Assembly (NCBI GenBank): GCA_963576725.1
Contig: OY755240.1
Location: forward strand, 18,439,743-18,503,742
Direction: 5' to 3'
Length of the DNA stretch: 64,000 nt
Source of the DNA: Azorinus chamasolen
Lineage: Eukaryota > Mollusca > Bivalvia > Cardiida > Solecurtidae
Part shown: piece by piece, positions 1-13,200 of the stretch
How positions within the stretch are numbered: position 1 is the first letter of the stretch
How the letters are laid out: every line of letters starts with the position of its first letter
Made by a program: the position numbers and the translations under genes
Notes under the pieces: generated by a model
Seen by the model: only the letters and a program-made list of their open reading frames with translations
What the model was told of the DNA's origin: nothing
The model's database searches: none

Positions 1-93
1 AAATGCTCTATTTATCACAATGGTTTCAAAAAGTGACTTTTACAGAGGCGTAGAAAGGCATATTTATGGAAGAAGGTGTTAAATGACTTTTTA
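1..93 (+). mobile_element. MITE type C, right half cut by window edge
   Basis: Starts inside the AAATGCTCTATTTATC arm and runs to GGAAGAAGGTGTTAA. It is the right arm of the TTAA-bounded palindromic family C. Confidence 0.7.
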
Positions 94-154
94 TAATAAC
101 ATATGAACAAAGGAATGTTTGGTAACGGGAGATACAGGAGAACCAGGTTTATAT

Positions 155-420
155 TATTATACCCCGTGCAATGAAGTTGCTCTGGGTATATAGTTTTTGA
201 CCCGTCTGTCCATCAGTCAATCCGTGTATCATAATACATTGTTGCTCATCTAACACTTTCATTTCTTAATCTATTTATCTCAAAATTGCTTTAAGAATTG
301 TCATGAATAAAATCTTGGATGAGATTGATTTTCAGAAGAATCTGTCATGGGTAACCAATTGTTTTCTCTGACAATGTGGCTATATGGGGTAGGAGAGTTC
401 ACTCACTAAAGTTCTTTAGT
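155..420. mobile_element. Fragment of tandem-repeat element
   Basis: Begins ATTATACCCCGTGCAATGAAG and soon reaches CCCGTCTGTCCATCAGTCA, the C-run plus CTGTCCGTC simple-repeat pattern seen at the ends of the larger elements. There is no tandem array and the far end is unclear. Confidence 0.5.
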
Positions 421-485
421 TTCATAAGCAAACAGAGTAGACCGCTCCTAGTGTTTGTGACAATGTGTCTTTGTCAAGTAAAGGG

Positions 486-740
486 TTAACCCTTTCCCTG
501 TTCTATGTTTACTACAAATTTCAATACCTACTGAAAACTCATGGACAAAATAGTTAACATATAATGAAATATGGAGAGTGGAAAATTGTAGCCATTTTAA
601 GAATTAAAGAAACGGATATTTCAAATTCCATTAGCAAACAGAGCAGACCCTGATCAGACGGCTCCTATAGGAGCCGTCTGATCTGGGTCTACTCTGTTTG
701 CGAATGCTTGAAAACACATTTATATGAGGGAAAGGGTTAA
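486..740 (+). mobile_element. MITE type A, full length
   Basis: Bounded by TTAACCCTTTCC and GGAAAGGGTTAA (255 bp). The left arm (GTTCTATGTTTACTACAAA... AGGTATTGAA-like complement) leads to a hairpin with centre GGCTCCTATAGGAGCC flanked by GCAAACAGAGCAGACC and its inverse. Reference copy for type A. Confidence 0.85.
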
Positions 741-1110
741 CCCTCTTACTCATATAAGTGCTTTTTCACGCCTTTGCAGAGTAGAATCAGATAAGGCAGC
801 TCCTGTAGGAGCTGTTTAATAAGGGGCTGCTCAGTTTGCTTATGGAATAGAGGAGTAATTAGGACATCCAGTTAAAATATTTTCCATTTCTCAGCTAAAT
901 CTGATCTTGTTGGTACTCTTTGAGGCAGTTCTAATGAATTAGATAATGGTTTGACTAAGTACTAGTAAGTAGTAAGACATTTGAATAGATACCCTTTCCC
1001 AGACAGTAGCACCTTTCATGCCTTTTCACGCCTTTGCAAACAGAATAGACCCAGATCCTGTAGGAGCCATCTGATCAGGGTCTGCTCTGTTTGCCTATAG
1101 GATAATAAAC
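741..1110. repeat. Two degenerate type B hairpins
   Basis: Hairpins around 780-856 (centre CAGCTCCTGTAGGAGCTG) and 1015-1105 (TCCTGTAGGAGCCATCTGA) keep the GCCTTTGCA...GTTTGCTTATGG arms but have lost clear TTAA ends. The rest of the stretch is unrecognised intron. Confidence 0.6.
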
Positions 1111-1169
1111 ATCTGATTCTTCAGTGTCTTTGTTTGTTGGTCAATACACGTTTTTGTACTTTATTTCAG

Positions 1170-1223
1170 AATGTTGTTATTGATGCATGTCTTCTGGAAA
1201 ATGACTCAGGATTGTTACAGCAG
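1170..1223 (+). CDS. GTF2H3: GTF2H3 exon, first visible (18 codons)
   Basis: The acceptor is ttatttcag before 1170 and the donor is gtcagt after 1223. The exon starts and ends in phase 0 and encodes [18 protein letters not shown], a segment of the vWA-like domain that is strongly conserved in p34. Confidence 0.92.
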
Positions 1224-4200
1224 GTCAGTTTACTGTAATTAAATCTTAAGCATGCTGTATGGCGAATCTCTTAACTCTTTCCTTCATATAAACGCCTTTT
1301 CACGCAGCTGCAAACACAGTAGACCCAGATCATATGGCTCCTATATTAGCCATTTGATCAGGATCTGCTCTGATTGCTAATGGAATTTGAGAGATATGTT
1401 TCTTTATTTTCTAAAATGGCTAAAATGTTCGATCTTCCATATTTGATCATAATTATTTTGTCCATGAATATTCTGAAGTTATTGAAATTTGGAATAAATA
1501 TAGAACAGGGAAAGGATTAAGATGTCCAGTAACTCTTCAGCAATTCATCTGGATCCAAACTGTTTGATGCTTAGATTGTATGTTTCTAGAAATAGACAAC
1601 ATTCCTTCGCAAGATTTGAGGCATATAACAAGGTGCCTCTATCAGATAAAATGTTAACCTCACTTTACCCTTTTAGACAAGATAAAATCAAATTTCTTCA
1701 GACAATTAGAATGCACCAAAAGAGGGTACTGATATTTGCAAACAGTATTTGAGGAGCCTAGAAGAGCCTTACGATCAGATCTGCACTGTTTTTCTTTCAA
1801 AATCCTGTAGAAAGTTTTAGTCTTTCATACTAAATGGACTCAAAATTGTGTTATCAAAGTCAAGAAAAGACATTTTTATCAGGTAAAGTATTAACTCTTT
1901 ACTCAATAAATACACCTTTTAACAATTTGGCATGTAGAGTACATCCAGATTAGACGGCTCCTGTAAGAACTGTCTGATCAGTCTGCACTGTTTACTTGTG
2001 GAATAATATAAATCTTATTCTACAATTTCTGCCATGATCAAATTGTTCTATGTCCATGATATTCATGACTATTATGGAGTAAATGGTTAATCCATTCGTT
2101 ATTTGCTTGTTGCAGGCCTGTGACATTACAGGGGGAGTATACCTAAAGATCCCACAGCCAGCAGGACTGCTGCAGTACTTGCTGGTAAGTAGCACATTTA
2201 TGTTTTAATCCGTTCCCTCATATTGACACCTTTTGATGCCTCTGTAAAAGTCACTTTTTGAAACCATTATGATAAATAGAGTATTTGCTCCATAGGAGCA
2301 AATGGGAGCAAATGCTCTATTTATCATAATGGTTTCACATCTACACAATTCTAAAATTTTCCATTTCTCTAGTAAATACTCCTTTTCTGTAATTTATTCC
2401 AAGAGGTTGGGTCTAAAACTAGCCTATGAGGTAATGGGTTAACAAGACTGTAAACTTGCACTCACCATAGGCGAGTAACCTTTCGTTTAGTCCAGTAGTT
2501 TTTCTGACCTTTTCTAGAAGAAATTAATGATCAAAGTGTGTTTTTCTGCTGTAAGGATAAGTAATAATTTTAAGCATTTTACAGCCATTCACAATTTACT
2601 CACATCACTTGAAGCTGAGAAACTCTTACGATTCAACCTGTAGCTTTTTAGCCTTCAGCTGATGTCAGAATTTATATTAGCTAAATTTTTAAAAAAAACA
2701 ACAACACATGAACACATGATTTGGTGTTTTTTGATAATTGCAGAAATTGTAAAATCAGATCTATATAGTTCAACAAGCAAACAGGTCTAATCTTGATGAG
2801 ATGAGTCGTACAGTAGCCAACTGATCTGGGTCTACTCTGTTTGCAAAGGTGTCAAAAGGCATCTGTATAAGGTAAATGATTAAATTAGGTTGTAGTTTAC
2901 TGCAATATTGAAGTAATGAAGAAAGCTTCTGTCACCATGCATTAAGCTACCATCTGCATCGAAGACTCAGATGCTTAAAGACCTAGAAAAACATCTGCTT
3001 GACAGGTTTTTATGTATTGAAAGAATCACCAAAGTATTAATAAGAAATAGAGGATCTGTTACGAGTTGTCTTTTAAGATCACACGTTCCTAAACGAGCCT
3101 TAGAAAATGTTAAGCAAGCCTTTGGCGAGCTTAATAGCATTTTCTTGGTGAGTTTAGGAATATATGATCTTAAAAGACAACGAGCATTAGATTCCTTTTC
3201 TCACATAACCAAGAAAAGGTATTTTCACCGTTTTAATGACATGTAAACATCGGTTTCCATGGTTTGATGCCATAGGTGGCGGTGGTCTAGTGGTAACGCG
3301 CTTGACTATCAGTCCGGAGGTCCGGGCTTCAAATCCCGGTCCCACCCGGAAATTTCAGAGACGCTTTTCCGTGTCTCCCACCCGCACATCCTCTCCACCG
3401 AGGGGTTAAAATGGGTACCTGTGAGGGTCACTCGCCGGTACTGCCGCTGATTGCGCCATATGTTAGCAGTGCTCAATATTGTAGGCCAATTACTCAATGA
3501 CCAGGGGAGTAAATGTACAGTCGGCTGAGCGGTCATTCGGACTGAAAGTAGACTATAACTAGGTACTTTACTTTATATGTTCTAAAGTGTTCTTACACGT
3601 GTTACTGATCAGGGAATGTTAACCTGTTGTTCTAACCCGGAGATAAGGGAAGTTATGTGAGAAATACAGTTTCTTTTGTTTGCACAATTTGCAGTATGGG
3701 AGTTTTCTTTGTGTAGTGGTGCTCATATGTGTCACTGATATGAAAAAGTATAGTTCAGAGTCACAGAGTAACAGATAAAGGTACATACTCAAATACTAAA
3801 ATCATTCTCCATCAAACCCTATGTTATGACCACTCTTGTGCAATATCCATACAATGACAACACAGTCTCTCTGTTCGAGTCTAGACTTGAAACCCAGGGT
3901 CACTGACGTTTTGAGTCTGATTTTGAGACTGATTTTAATATGGAAAATTTAACCATTTACTCCATGAATATTCATGTATTAAAGAAAAAAATAACATGAA
4001 TATTCATTAGGTTATTTTCTATATAAATGACATGAACACAGGACATTTTGGCCTTGGCAGTAGAATCATTAGATCTATATTATTTCTTAACCCTTTCCTC
4101 CATAGGCTATTTTAGACCCAACCTCTTTGAATGAATCTACCCAAAAGGAGCATTTACTAGAGAAAAGTAAAATTTTAGAATTTTGTAGTTTGAAACCATT

Positions 4201-7200
4201 GTGAATAAATAGACATTTGCTCCTATTTATGATAATGGTTTCAAGAAGTTGTTATTACAGAGGCATAGAAAGACATATTTATGGAGGAAAGGGTTAAGCA
4301 AACAGAGCAGACTCTGATCAGGTGGCTCCTACAGGAGCTGTCTGATCTGGGTCTGCTTTGTTTTCCAAAGGCATAGAAAGGGCTATTTATGGAGTAAATG
4401 GTTAACCTTTCCCAGCTCTATGTTTATTCCAAATTTCAATACCTACTGAATATTCATGGCTGAAATAGTTATTATGAAATGTGGAAGGTGGAACATTGTA
4501 GCGGTTTTAGAAAGTAAAGAAACAGATCTTTCAAATTGCATTAGCAAACAGAGCAGACCGCGATCTGATCTGATCTGGGTCTACTCTGTCTGCAAAGGCA
4601 TAGAAATGCTTATCTATGGAGTAAATGGTTAATAAATATGATTGTAAGGTCACAAGTTTTTTTAAATGTTTGTGAAACTTCTGCGAATAAACAGCTAGTT
4701 TATGCACGTAGAGCAAAGAAAAAATATCTCCTTGTGATGTGTTTACAAAACATAAATTTGCATCATTATACCTGAATATTATAAATGATGTTTGATACCA
4801 TATATTGTCAAGTTGTTGGTATACCTACAGGTACAAATTGCGCCCCTCTTGTTGCAGATTTGTTTTTGTATTGCTATGAGAGGGGTTTCGTGCTAAGCTT
4901 AAAACCTGATACACAGGCCAATATTGTTAATGCTTGTAATAAAACTTCTAGGTATTTAGACCATATTTTGAATTTGGATAATCCTTATTATACCCCCCTT
5001 TTGAAAAAATGGGGGTATAATTATTGCTTTGCACATGTCGGTCGGTCTGTCGGTCCGTCTGTCGGTCGGTAGATCAATCGTTTGCGATCAATAACTAATA
5101 AACGACTTGGCATAGAATCTTCAAACTTGCTGTGGTGGTTGGTCATGACAATAAGACGACCCCTATTGTTTTTGAAGTCACTAGGTCAAAGGTCAAGGTC
5201 ATAATGACCTTAACTTGTGAAATAGTTTCCGATCAATAACTGCTCAAGGGTTTGGCTTGGGATCTTTAAACTTGCTGTGGTGGTTGGTCATGACAACTAG
5301 ATGTCCCCTATTGTTTTTTCAGGTCAAAGGTCAAGGTCACCATGACCTTAACTGGTAAAATGGTTTCTGATCAATAACTGCTCATGGGTTTGGCTTAGGA
5401 TATTCAAATTTGTTTAGGTGGTTGGTCATGACAACTAGATGAGCCCTGTTGTTTTTGAGGTCACTAGGTCAAAGGTCAAGGTTACCATGACCTTGACTGG
5501 TGAAATGGTTTCCGGTCAATAACTGCTCAAGGGTTTGGCTTAGAATCTTCAAACTTGTTGTGGTGGTTGGTCATGACAACTAGATGACTCCTATGGTTTT
5601 TGAGGTCACTAGGTCAAAGGTCAAGGTCACCATGACCTTAACTGATGAAATGGTTTCCGATTAATAACTGCTAAATGGTTTGGTTCGGGATCTTCAAACT
5701 TGCTGTGTTGGTTGGTCGTGACCACTAGATGACCGCTATTGTTTTTTAGGTCACTAGGTCAGAGGTCAAGGTCACCATGACCTTAACTGGTAAAATGGTT
5801 TCTGATCAATAACTGCTCAAGGGTTTGGCTTAGGATCTTCAAACTTGTTTAGGTGGTGGGTCATGACAGCTAGATGGGCTCTGTTGTTTTTGAGGTCACT
5901 AGGTCAAAGGTCAAGGTCACCATGACCTTTACTGTTGAAATGGTTTCCGATCAATAACTGCTCAAAGGTTTAGCTTAGGATCTTCAAACTTGCTGTGGTG
6001 GTTGGTCATGACCACTAAATGACCCCTATCTTTTTTTAGGTCACTAGGTCAAAGGTCAAGGTCACTATGACATTAACTGGTGAAACGGTTTCCAATCAAT
6101 AACTGCTCAAGGGTTTGGCTTAGGATCTTCAAACTTGCTGTGGTGGTTGGTCATGACAATTAGATGACCCCTGTGGCTTTTGAGGTCACTAGGTCAAAGG
6201 TCAAGGTAACCATGACCTTAACTGATGAAATGGTTTCCGATTTATAACTGCTCAATGGTTTGGTTCGGGATAACTTGCTGTGTGCTTTAGTCATGACCAC
6301 TAGATGACCCCTGTAGTTGTTGAGGTCACTAAGTCAAAGATCAAGGTCACCATGACCTTAACTTGTGAAATGTTTTCAGATTAATAAATGATCAGTGGTT
6401 TGGCTTAGGATCTTCAAAGGGGGTATGGGGGGTATACATGTTTTACAAACATCTCTTGTTTCGAAACTATGATTTCTTCAATTTACCCAAAAGAACTGTC
6501 TTTAAACAAAGTGAATCAATCTGACGTTATGGCTTCTTTTTTAGATTTGAACAAATGATAAAGTTTCTTCCAAAATATACGCTAAAAGGGAAAATTTTAA
6601 TTTCAAAATTGTTAAATATCCTTTCCTTGATGGAGATGTGCCCGTTCTACATCCTATGGTGTTTATATTTCTCAACTTATCCGGTTTGCTCGAGCCTGTT
6701 CTTTGCTAGAAGATTTTAACAGTCGTAATTTAGTTATAACTAGAAAATGTTTTCCGAAATTTGTGATATCTGTAACCTTTACAGATATCACAAATTTCAG
6801 AAAACTTGTTCTAAATTTTATTATCGAAATTTACCTCTCATTAGTAAATAATAAAAAAACTAAATATAATTGCAATCTACAGACGTTACTGCAACAAGGT
6901 ATTTCGCTCCCAGAATTTTATGGTGATGTTATCTACAAACTTAGGAAAATTCGGGGTCATATCCATTTTCATGATTTGTTTATAAAACGCATTAAAACCT
7001 TTAATAGGAAGAAAGGTTATGACCCCATCATATTGCAACGCACTGCATGTTTGGTTATTGACCCCTTTACAGTCAGTAGCTACGCTTCCCTCTTTGCTTG
7101 CGCGATGACAGGCCGAGAGTAGTACTCTATGATGGTATACTCTTAAGCAGTGACTTCAGCAAAGTCACTGAGTACATATTTGACGGACTTTTCACAGTTG

Positions 7201-10200
7201 TTATGCTATGTTTTACATATTGTCATGTATTTACCATCGTCACTGTTGTGGGAAAGTCAGGCGGTATACCTTTATTTACACTATTTGAAAAGCTGGAAAT
7301 CCCAGTGGTGATTTCGCCACGGACCGTTCCAAGGCGGTACTCTCTTTGTCACCCTTACTTTTGTTTGTCTTGTGTCTTTGTACTTGTGCTTTTGTTCATG
7401 TTTGGAATGGTCGGTTGGTCTGTCTGTCCATGGCACAACCTGGCACAAATCTTGTTTGATTTGCCCTCAAGGCAGCTGAGCGGGGGTACTCCATCACCTT
7501 TAGTAATAGTTCTAGTTTTTGTAATTAGACTGACATTGAAGCAACTGGTATTTTAGTAAACAAACATTTTAAGACTTCAGCTTGCAAATACATGTATTCA
7601 TGATTTCATTATTTTTACATGAATATTCACAAGGTAAAGTTTTAGAATATGAAATGGCAAGAAGAAGATACTCTGATCTTAGGACTCTTTAACACTTTCC
7701 CTCATATTGACATCTTTTGACAACTCTATAAAAGTCACTTTGTGAAACCATTGTGATAAATAGAGCATTTGCTCCTATAGGAGCAAATGCTCTATTTATC
7801 AGAATGGTTTCAAACTACAAAATTCTAAAAAAAAGTCCTTTTCTCATGTGAATGCTCCTTTTTAGCAGATTTATTCAAAGAGGTTGGATCTAAAAATCAT
7901 AAGCCTATGAGGTAATGGGTCAAGGGTCTACCCTGCAACTAAAAGTTAAGATGTTTTTCATTCCCAGTTTTTGAAAAGGAGTAAAAAAAAAGGGGGGTCC
8001 TTTTTAGAACTGAAACAAATGATAGTTTAAAAGTAGTTTTAGACAGCTGCTTACAGAGAGCTAGAGATTAATGAATAAACTATTAAGAATACCTCTAGAA
8101 ATTTTAGTAAAGAAAATAACATAAAAGTTCTTTGTTTCAATATTGATTTAACCCTTTCCTCCATAAATATGCCTTTCTACGCCTCTGTAAAAGTCACTTA
8201 ATGAAACCATTCTGATAAATAGAGCATTTGTTCCTATAGGAGCAAATGCTCTATTTATCACAATGGTTTCAAACTACAAAATTCTAAAATTTTCTTTTCT
8301 CTAGTTAATGCTCCTTTTTGGTAGATTTATTCAAAGTGGTTGGATCCAAAAATAGCCTATGAGGGAAAGGGTTACCGTAACCCTTTTTCATCCTATAAAC
8401 ACCTTTTCATGCCTTTGGAAACAGAGAAGACCCATGTGTGATGGCTCCTGTGGAAGCCGTCTGATCAGGATCTGGTCTGTTTGCTTGTGGAATTATATAG
8501 ATCTGATCATAGAGCTTTTGTTAGAACCCTTTCCCTCATGTAAATGCCTTTTTACGCAAACAGAGTAGACCCAGATTAGATGGCTCCTATAGGAGCTGTC
8601 TGATCAGGGTCTGCTCTGTTTGCTAATAGCATTTGATATATTTGTGTCTTTAGTTTCAAGAATGGCTACAATGTCACCTTCCATATTTCGTTATAACCAG
8701 TTTGCCCATGAATATTCAGTAGGTATTAAAACTTTGAATAAATATGAAACAGGGAAAGGGTTAAGCCAACAATTCCCTTTCAAATTTAAATCTTTTCAAA
8801 ATTAAGTTAGTGAATATTCACAAAGTGATCAATTTATGCATAAATGTTCATTAGAGAAAGGGTTTAATTCATTTTTTTTATTCGTCAAATTCCATAAAGA
8901 TGAGCAAACCACCAAAAACAATCAACTCTTATCCCAATGTAAATAATGGTTTTAACTTAACACTTTCCCTGTTCTATCTCTATTCCAAATTTCAATACCT
9001 ACTGAATATTCATTGACAAAATAGCGGTTATGAAATATGGAAGGTGGAATATTATAGCCATTTTAGATTTAAAAAAGAAACAGATCTTTCAAATTTCAAT
9101 AGAAAACGGAGCAGACCCTGACCAGACATCTGATCAGTCGTCTGATCTGGGTTTACTCTGTTTGCAAATGAGAAAGGCGTTTATATGAAGGAAAGGGTTA
9201 AAGACAAATTAGTTGCAAGTTTTACTTACTTTAGATTTACTCAAGCTTTAGAAAAAATCATTAACCCATTCCCTCAATGACATTGATAATTAGTTTAACC
9301 CTTTACTCCATGAATATTCATGTAAGAAATAGTGACATCAAGTGACATATTCACACATGCAATTTTTGTTAAAGTAGGAACTACAGAATAAGATCAATAC
9401 TGTTCTAGATTAGCAAACAGAGCAGACCCTGATCAGATGGTTCCTATTGGAGCCATCTGATCTGGGTCAACTCTGATTGCAAAGGTGTATATATGGAGGA
9501 AAGGGTTAAACATATTTCATTTTATGAATGTTTGTAAACTAGTGTATAGATACCAGATAGACATAATAGCAAACAGAGTAGACGCAGATCAGAGTCTGAC
9601 AGTTCCTGTAGAAGCTGTCAAATCAGGGTCTGCTCTGTTTACTTATGGAATTACATGTGTATAGATCGGACTCAGCCATATTCATAAACCATTATTAAAA
9701 ATCAACTAATTAATATTAATGATGTCACTGTTTACATGATATCATGAATATTCATTAACCCTTACAATGCTGACTTTTCAAATGGACTATTCCAAAATTC
9801 AAACAGGCCAAGCTTACAGTGAATATTTAGGGATTTTTCTAAAGAAAAGTTTAACATGACAAACAGTGCAGACCCTGATGAGAGGGCTCCTCTAGGAGCC
9901 CTCTCATCTGGGTCTACACTGTTTGCAAAGGACATTAGTGACTCGTGTCCCGCACTGTAAGGGGGGAGTAAACTGGGCAAACAATGTAGACATTCGTCAG
10001 ATGGCTCTTTGTGAAGCCCTCCAATCTGGGTATACACAGTTTGTCAAAATGTTTTTTATTTCAGCAACATTTACCCTTTCACAATAAATGGACTAATCCT
10101 TTTGTAATGGAAGAAGAGTTCACATTGAGAATTCAGTATTGATATTGGTAAATGACCTCTTAACTAGAAGTTAGTCACTGCCCGTAAATGGAAATCGTGC

Positions 10201-13200
10201 CTAGACATCTAAACCCTTAACCTTCTGAATAATTTAAACTGACTCCTCCCCTTTCTGAATATTAATTAAACTGGAAATTGTATCAAAATTTATCAGCAGA
10301 GAAAATTTTATGGCAAAAAGTGCAGATCCAGATCAAAGGGCTCCCAAGGGAGCCGTTTGATCTGGGTCTACACTGTTTGCAAAGGTCTTATAATATTTGG
10401 TCCCCCACTTTTAGGGTTAAATCTAAGCAGACTTTAGTAAATGTTGTCAACAAAATGTAACCTGCTTCAAAAATCTCTCTAAGGTTTGTTGTGTACATAA
10501 AAAGTACTAAGGTTTGTTGTGTACATAAAAAGTACTATCAGGGTGACAAATAGACTTCATCATGATACAGCACCTGATACATGTACACCAATATTTCTTT
10601 TGGATCCAAACTGTTTGCATAGGATATTGAGAATTCACCTCTTTCTTGCATATTAGCCCTTCTCATGTTGAATATTCAAGTATAGATGTAGATCCATCCA
10701 CTATGAATATAGATCAGCTACATCATTCTAAAGTTAAATCACTTAACCCTTCGCTTGCTATTCGCGTCAATATACCTACCTGTAAATAGTGAAGACCCAG
10801 ATGAGACAGCTCCTGGAGGAGCTGTCTCATCAGGGTCTGCACTATTTACAAGATGATTGTGCAACCAGTGCACTCCAGAGCAGTGATTGCACAGCGAAAT
10901 ACTTGTACACAGTGAAGATATATGTAATGATACAACAAGGCATGGGTAAAGAAGGAGAAATGTATTTTAAAATTCAGCAAGAGAAGGGTTAATTATAATG
11001 GCAAATAGTGCAGACCCATATGAGACAGCTCCTCTAGGAGATGTCTCATAATATGGATCTACACTATTTCCAAATGCAGATATGTACATGGTTAAAGCAT
11101 GAGAAGGGTTAAATCTAGGAGTTCCTCTAGGAGCTGTCTGATATGGGTCTACACTATTTACAGATGCAGAAATGTATGCTAATAGCATGAGAAGGGTTGA
11201 CTCTTGGAGCTCCTAGGCGAGCTGACTCTTGTATAAGTCTACACTATTTACAAATGTAGATATGTGCACTAATAGCATGAGTAGGGTTATGAGTGAAAAT
11301 ATTTTTTTTCCTTTCTGTCTGAACATGCTACAGTCAAGCTAAGGCAAATCTGTTCACATCTCGAAACTGAATTCTGGCACAGACCCAGTGAAAACGAACC
11401 TGTTATCAGCTTGTTCGTTTCTGTCCATCTCTGCCCAGGCAGGCTGTGTCAAGTCTGGGCAGACATGATCACAGCACAGACAGGAATGGACAGAAACCAG
11501 AGAGTAGGTCAGAAATAACCTGATAGTGATAATTAATCAATAAACATCTGCAGTGCTTTGACTGAGACTGTCTGTCATGCCTTTTAAGTTTTAACCCTTT
11601 CCCTCATACAAGCGTGTTTTCATGCATCTGGTAGACCCAGATCAGATGGCCCCTAATTACTAGGAGTTATCTGATCAGGGTCTGCTCTGTTTGCTAGTGG
11701 AATTTGAAAGATCTGTTTCTTTACACCGTTATAACAATTTTGTCAATGAATATTCTGTAGGTACTGAAATTTTAAATAAACATAGAACAGGGAAAGGGTT
11801 AATGCATTTGCAAACAAGAGTAGATCCAGATCAGGAAGCTCCAACTGGAGCCATCTAATCTGGGTCTGCCCTGTTTGCTTAACCCTTTACCGTATAGGCT
11901 ATTTTTAGATACAACCTCTTTGAATAAATCTACCGAAAAGGATCATTAACTTAGAGAAAAGGAAAATTTTAGAATTTGTAGTTTGAAACTATTGTGATAA
12001 ATAGAGCATTTGCTCCTATGGGAGCAAATGCTCTATTTATCTCAATGGTTTCACAAAGTGACTTCTACAGAGTCGTCAAAAGTCGTCAATATATGGGAAA
12101 GGGTTAAGGAAATTGAATAATGTAGACCTGAGTCAACAGTTTTTTTCCAAGTTTAACTATTCCCCTATTCATATGCCACAGTAACACTTCCACTTATCCT
12201 TTGTTCCATAAGTTTGCCTTTCTATGCCTTTCCAAACAGAGTAGACCCAGATCAGACAGATCCTGTAGTAGCTGTCTGATCGGGGTCTGCTCTGATTGCT
12301 TATGAAATAATATAGTTTCTACAATTTCTACTGTGGCCAAAAATTCCAGTGTCAGTGTGCCATTATAAAAATTGATCTATCTAATAATTATGTCTCCCCC
12401 CATATTTATATGGGGGAGACATATTGTTTTCGTGAGAGTTGTCTGTCTGTCCGTCTGTCCGTCCGTCTGTCCGTCAGAGTTGTCCGTCCGTCCGTCCGTC
12501 CGTCTGTCCGTCTGTCCGTCACACTTTTTGTCCAGACGATAACTTCAATATGCCTGATGCCAGTTGATTGAAACTTCATATATGGAAAGAGCATAATGAG
12601 AGGAAGTGTCATGCACAAGGTCCATAACTCTGGCTTCACTAATATTGGAGTTATTGCCCTTTGTAAAAAAAAAATCACACTTTTTTGTCCGGACGATAAC
12701 TCCTATATGGCTCATGCCATTGGATTGAAACTTCATATATGGAAAGATCATGACGAGAGGAAGTGTCATGCACAAGGTCCATAACTCTGGCTTCACTAAT
12801 ATTGGAGTTATTGCCCTTTGTAAAAAAAAAATCACACTTTTTTGTCCGGACGATAACTCCTATATGGCTCATGCCATTGGATTGAAACTTCATATATGGA
12901 AAGATCATGACGAGAGGAAGTGTCATGCACAAGGTCCATAACTCTGGCTTCACTAATATTGGAGTTATTGCCCTTTGTAAAAAATATCATAATTTTTTGT
13001 CCGGACAATAACTTCAATATGCCTGATGCCAGCTGATTGAAACTTATATATGGAAAGAGCATAATGAGAGGAAGTGTCATGCACAAGGTACATAACTCTG
13101 GCTTCACTAATATAGGAGTTATTGCCCTTTGTAAAAAAAATCACACTTTTTTGTCCGGACGATAACTTCTATATGGCTCATGCCATTGGATTGAAACTTC

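Noticed and set aside
3276..3350. Possible tRNA gene with A and B boxes.
   Set aside because: The acceptor and anticodon stems do not fold as a full cloverleaf, and the body continues as a SINE of about 300 bp.
5183..6345. Regular repeats, considered as a CRISPR-like or other spaced array.
   Set aside because: The whole 145-bp unit is repeated, not a short repeat with unique spacers, and the DNA is animal.
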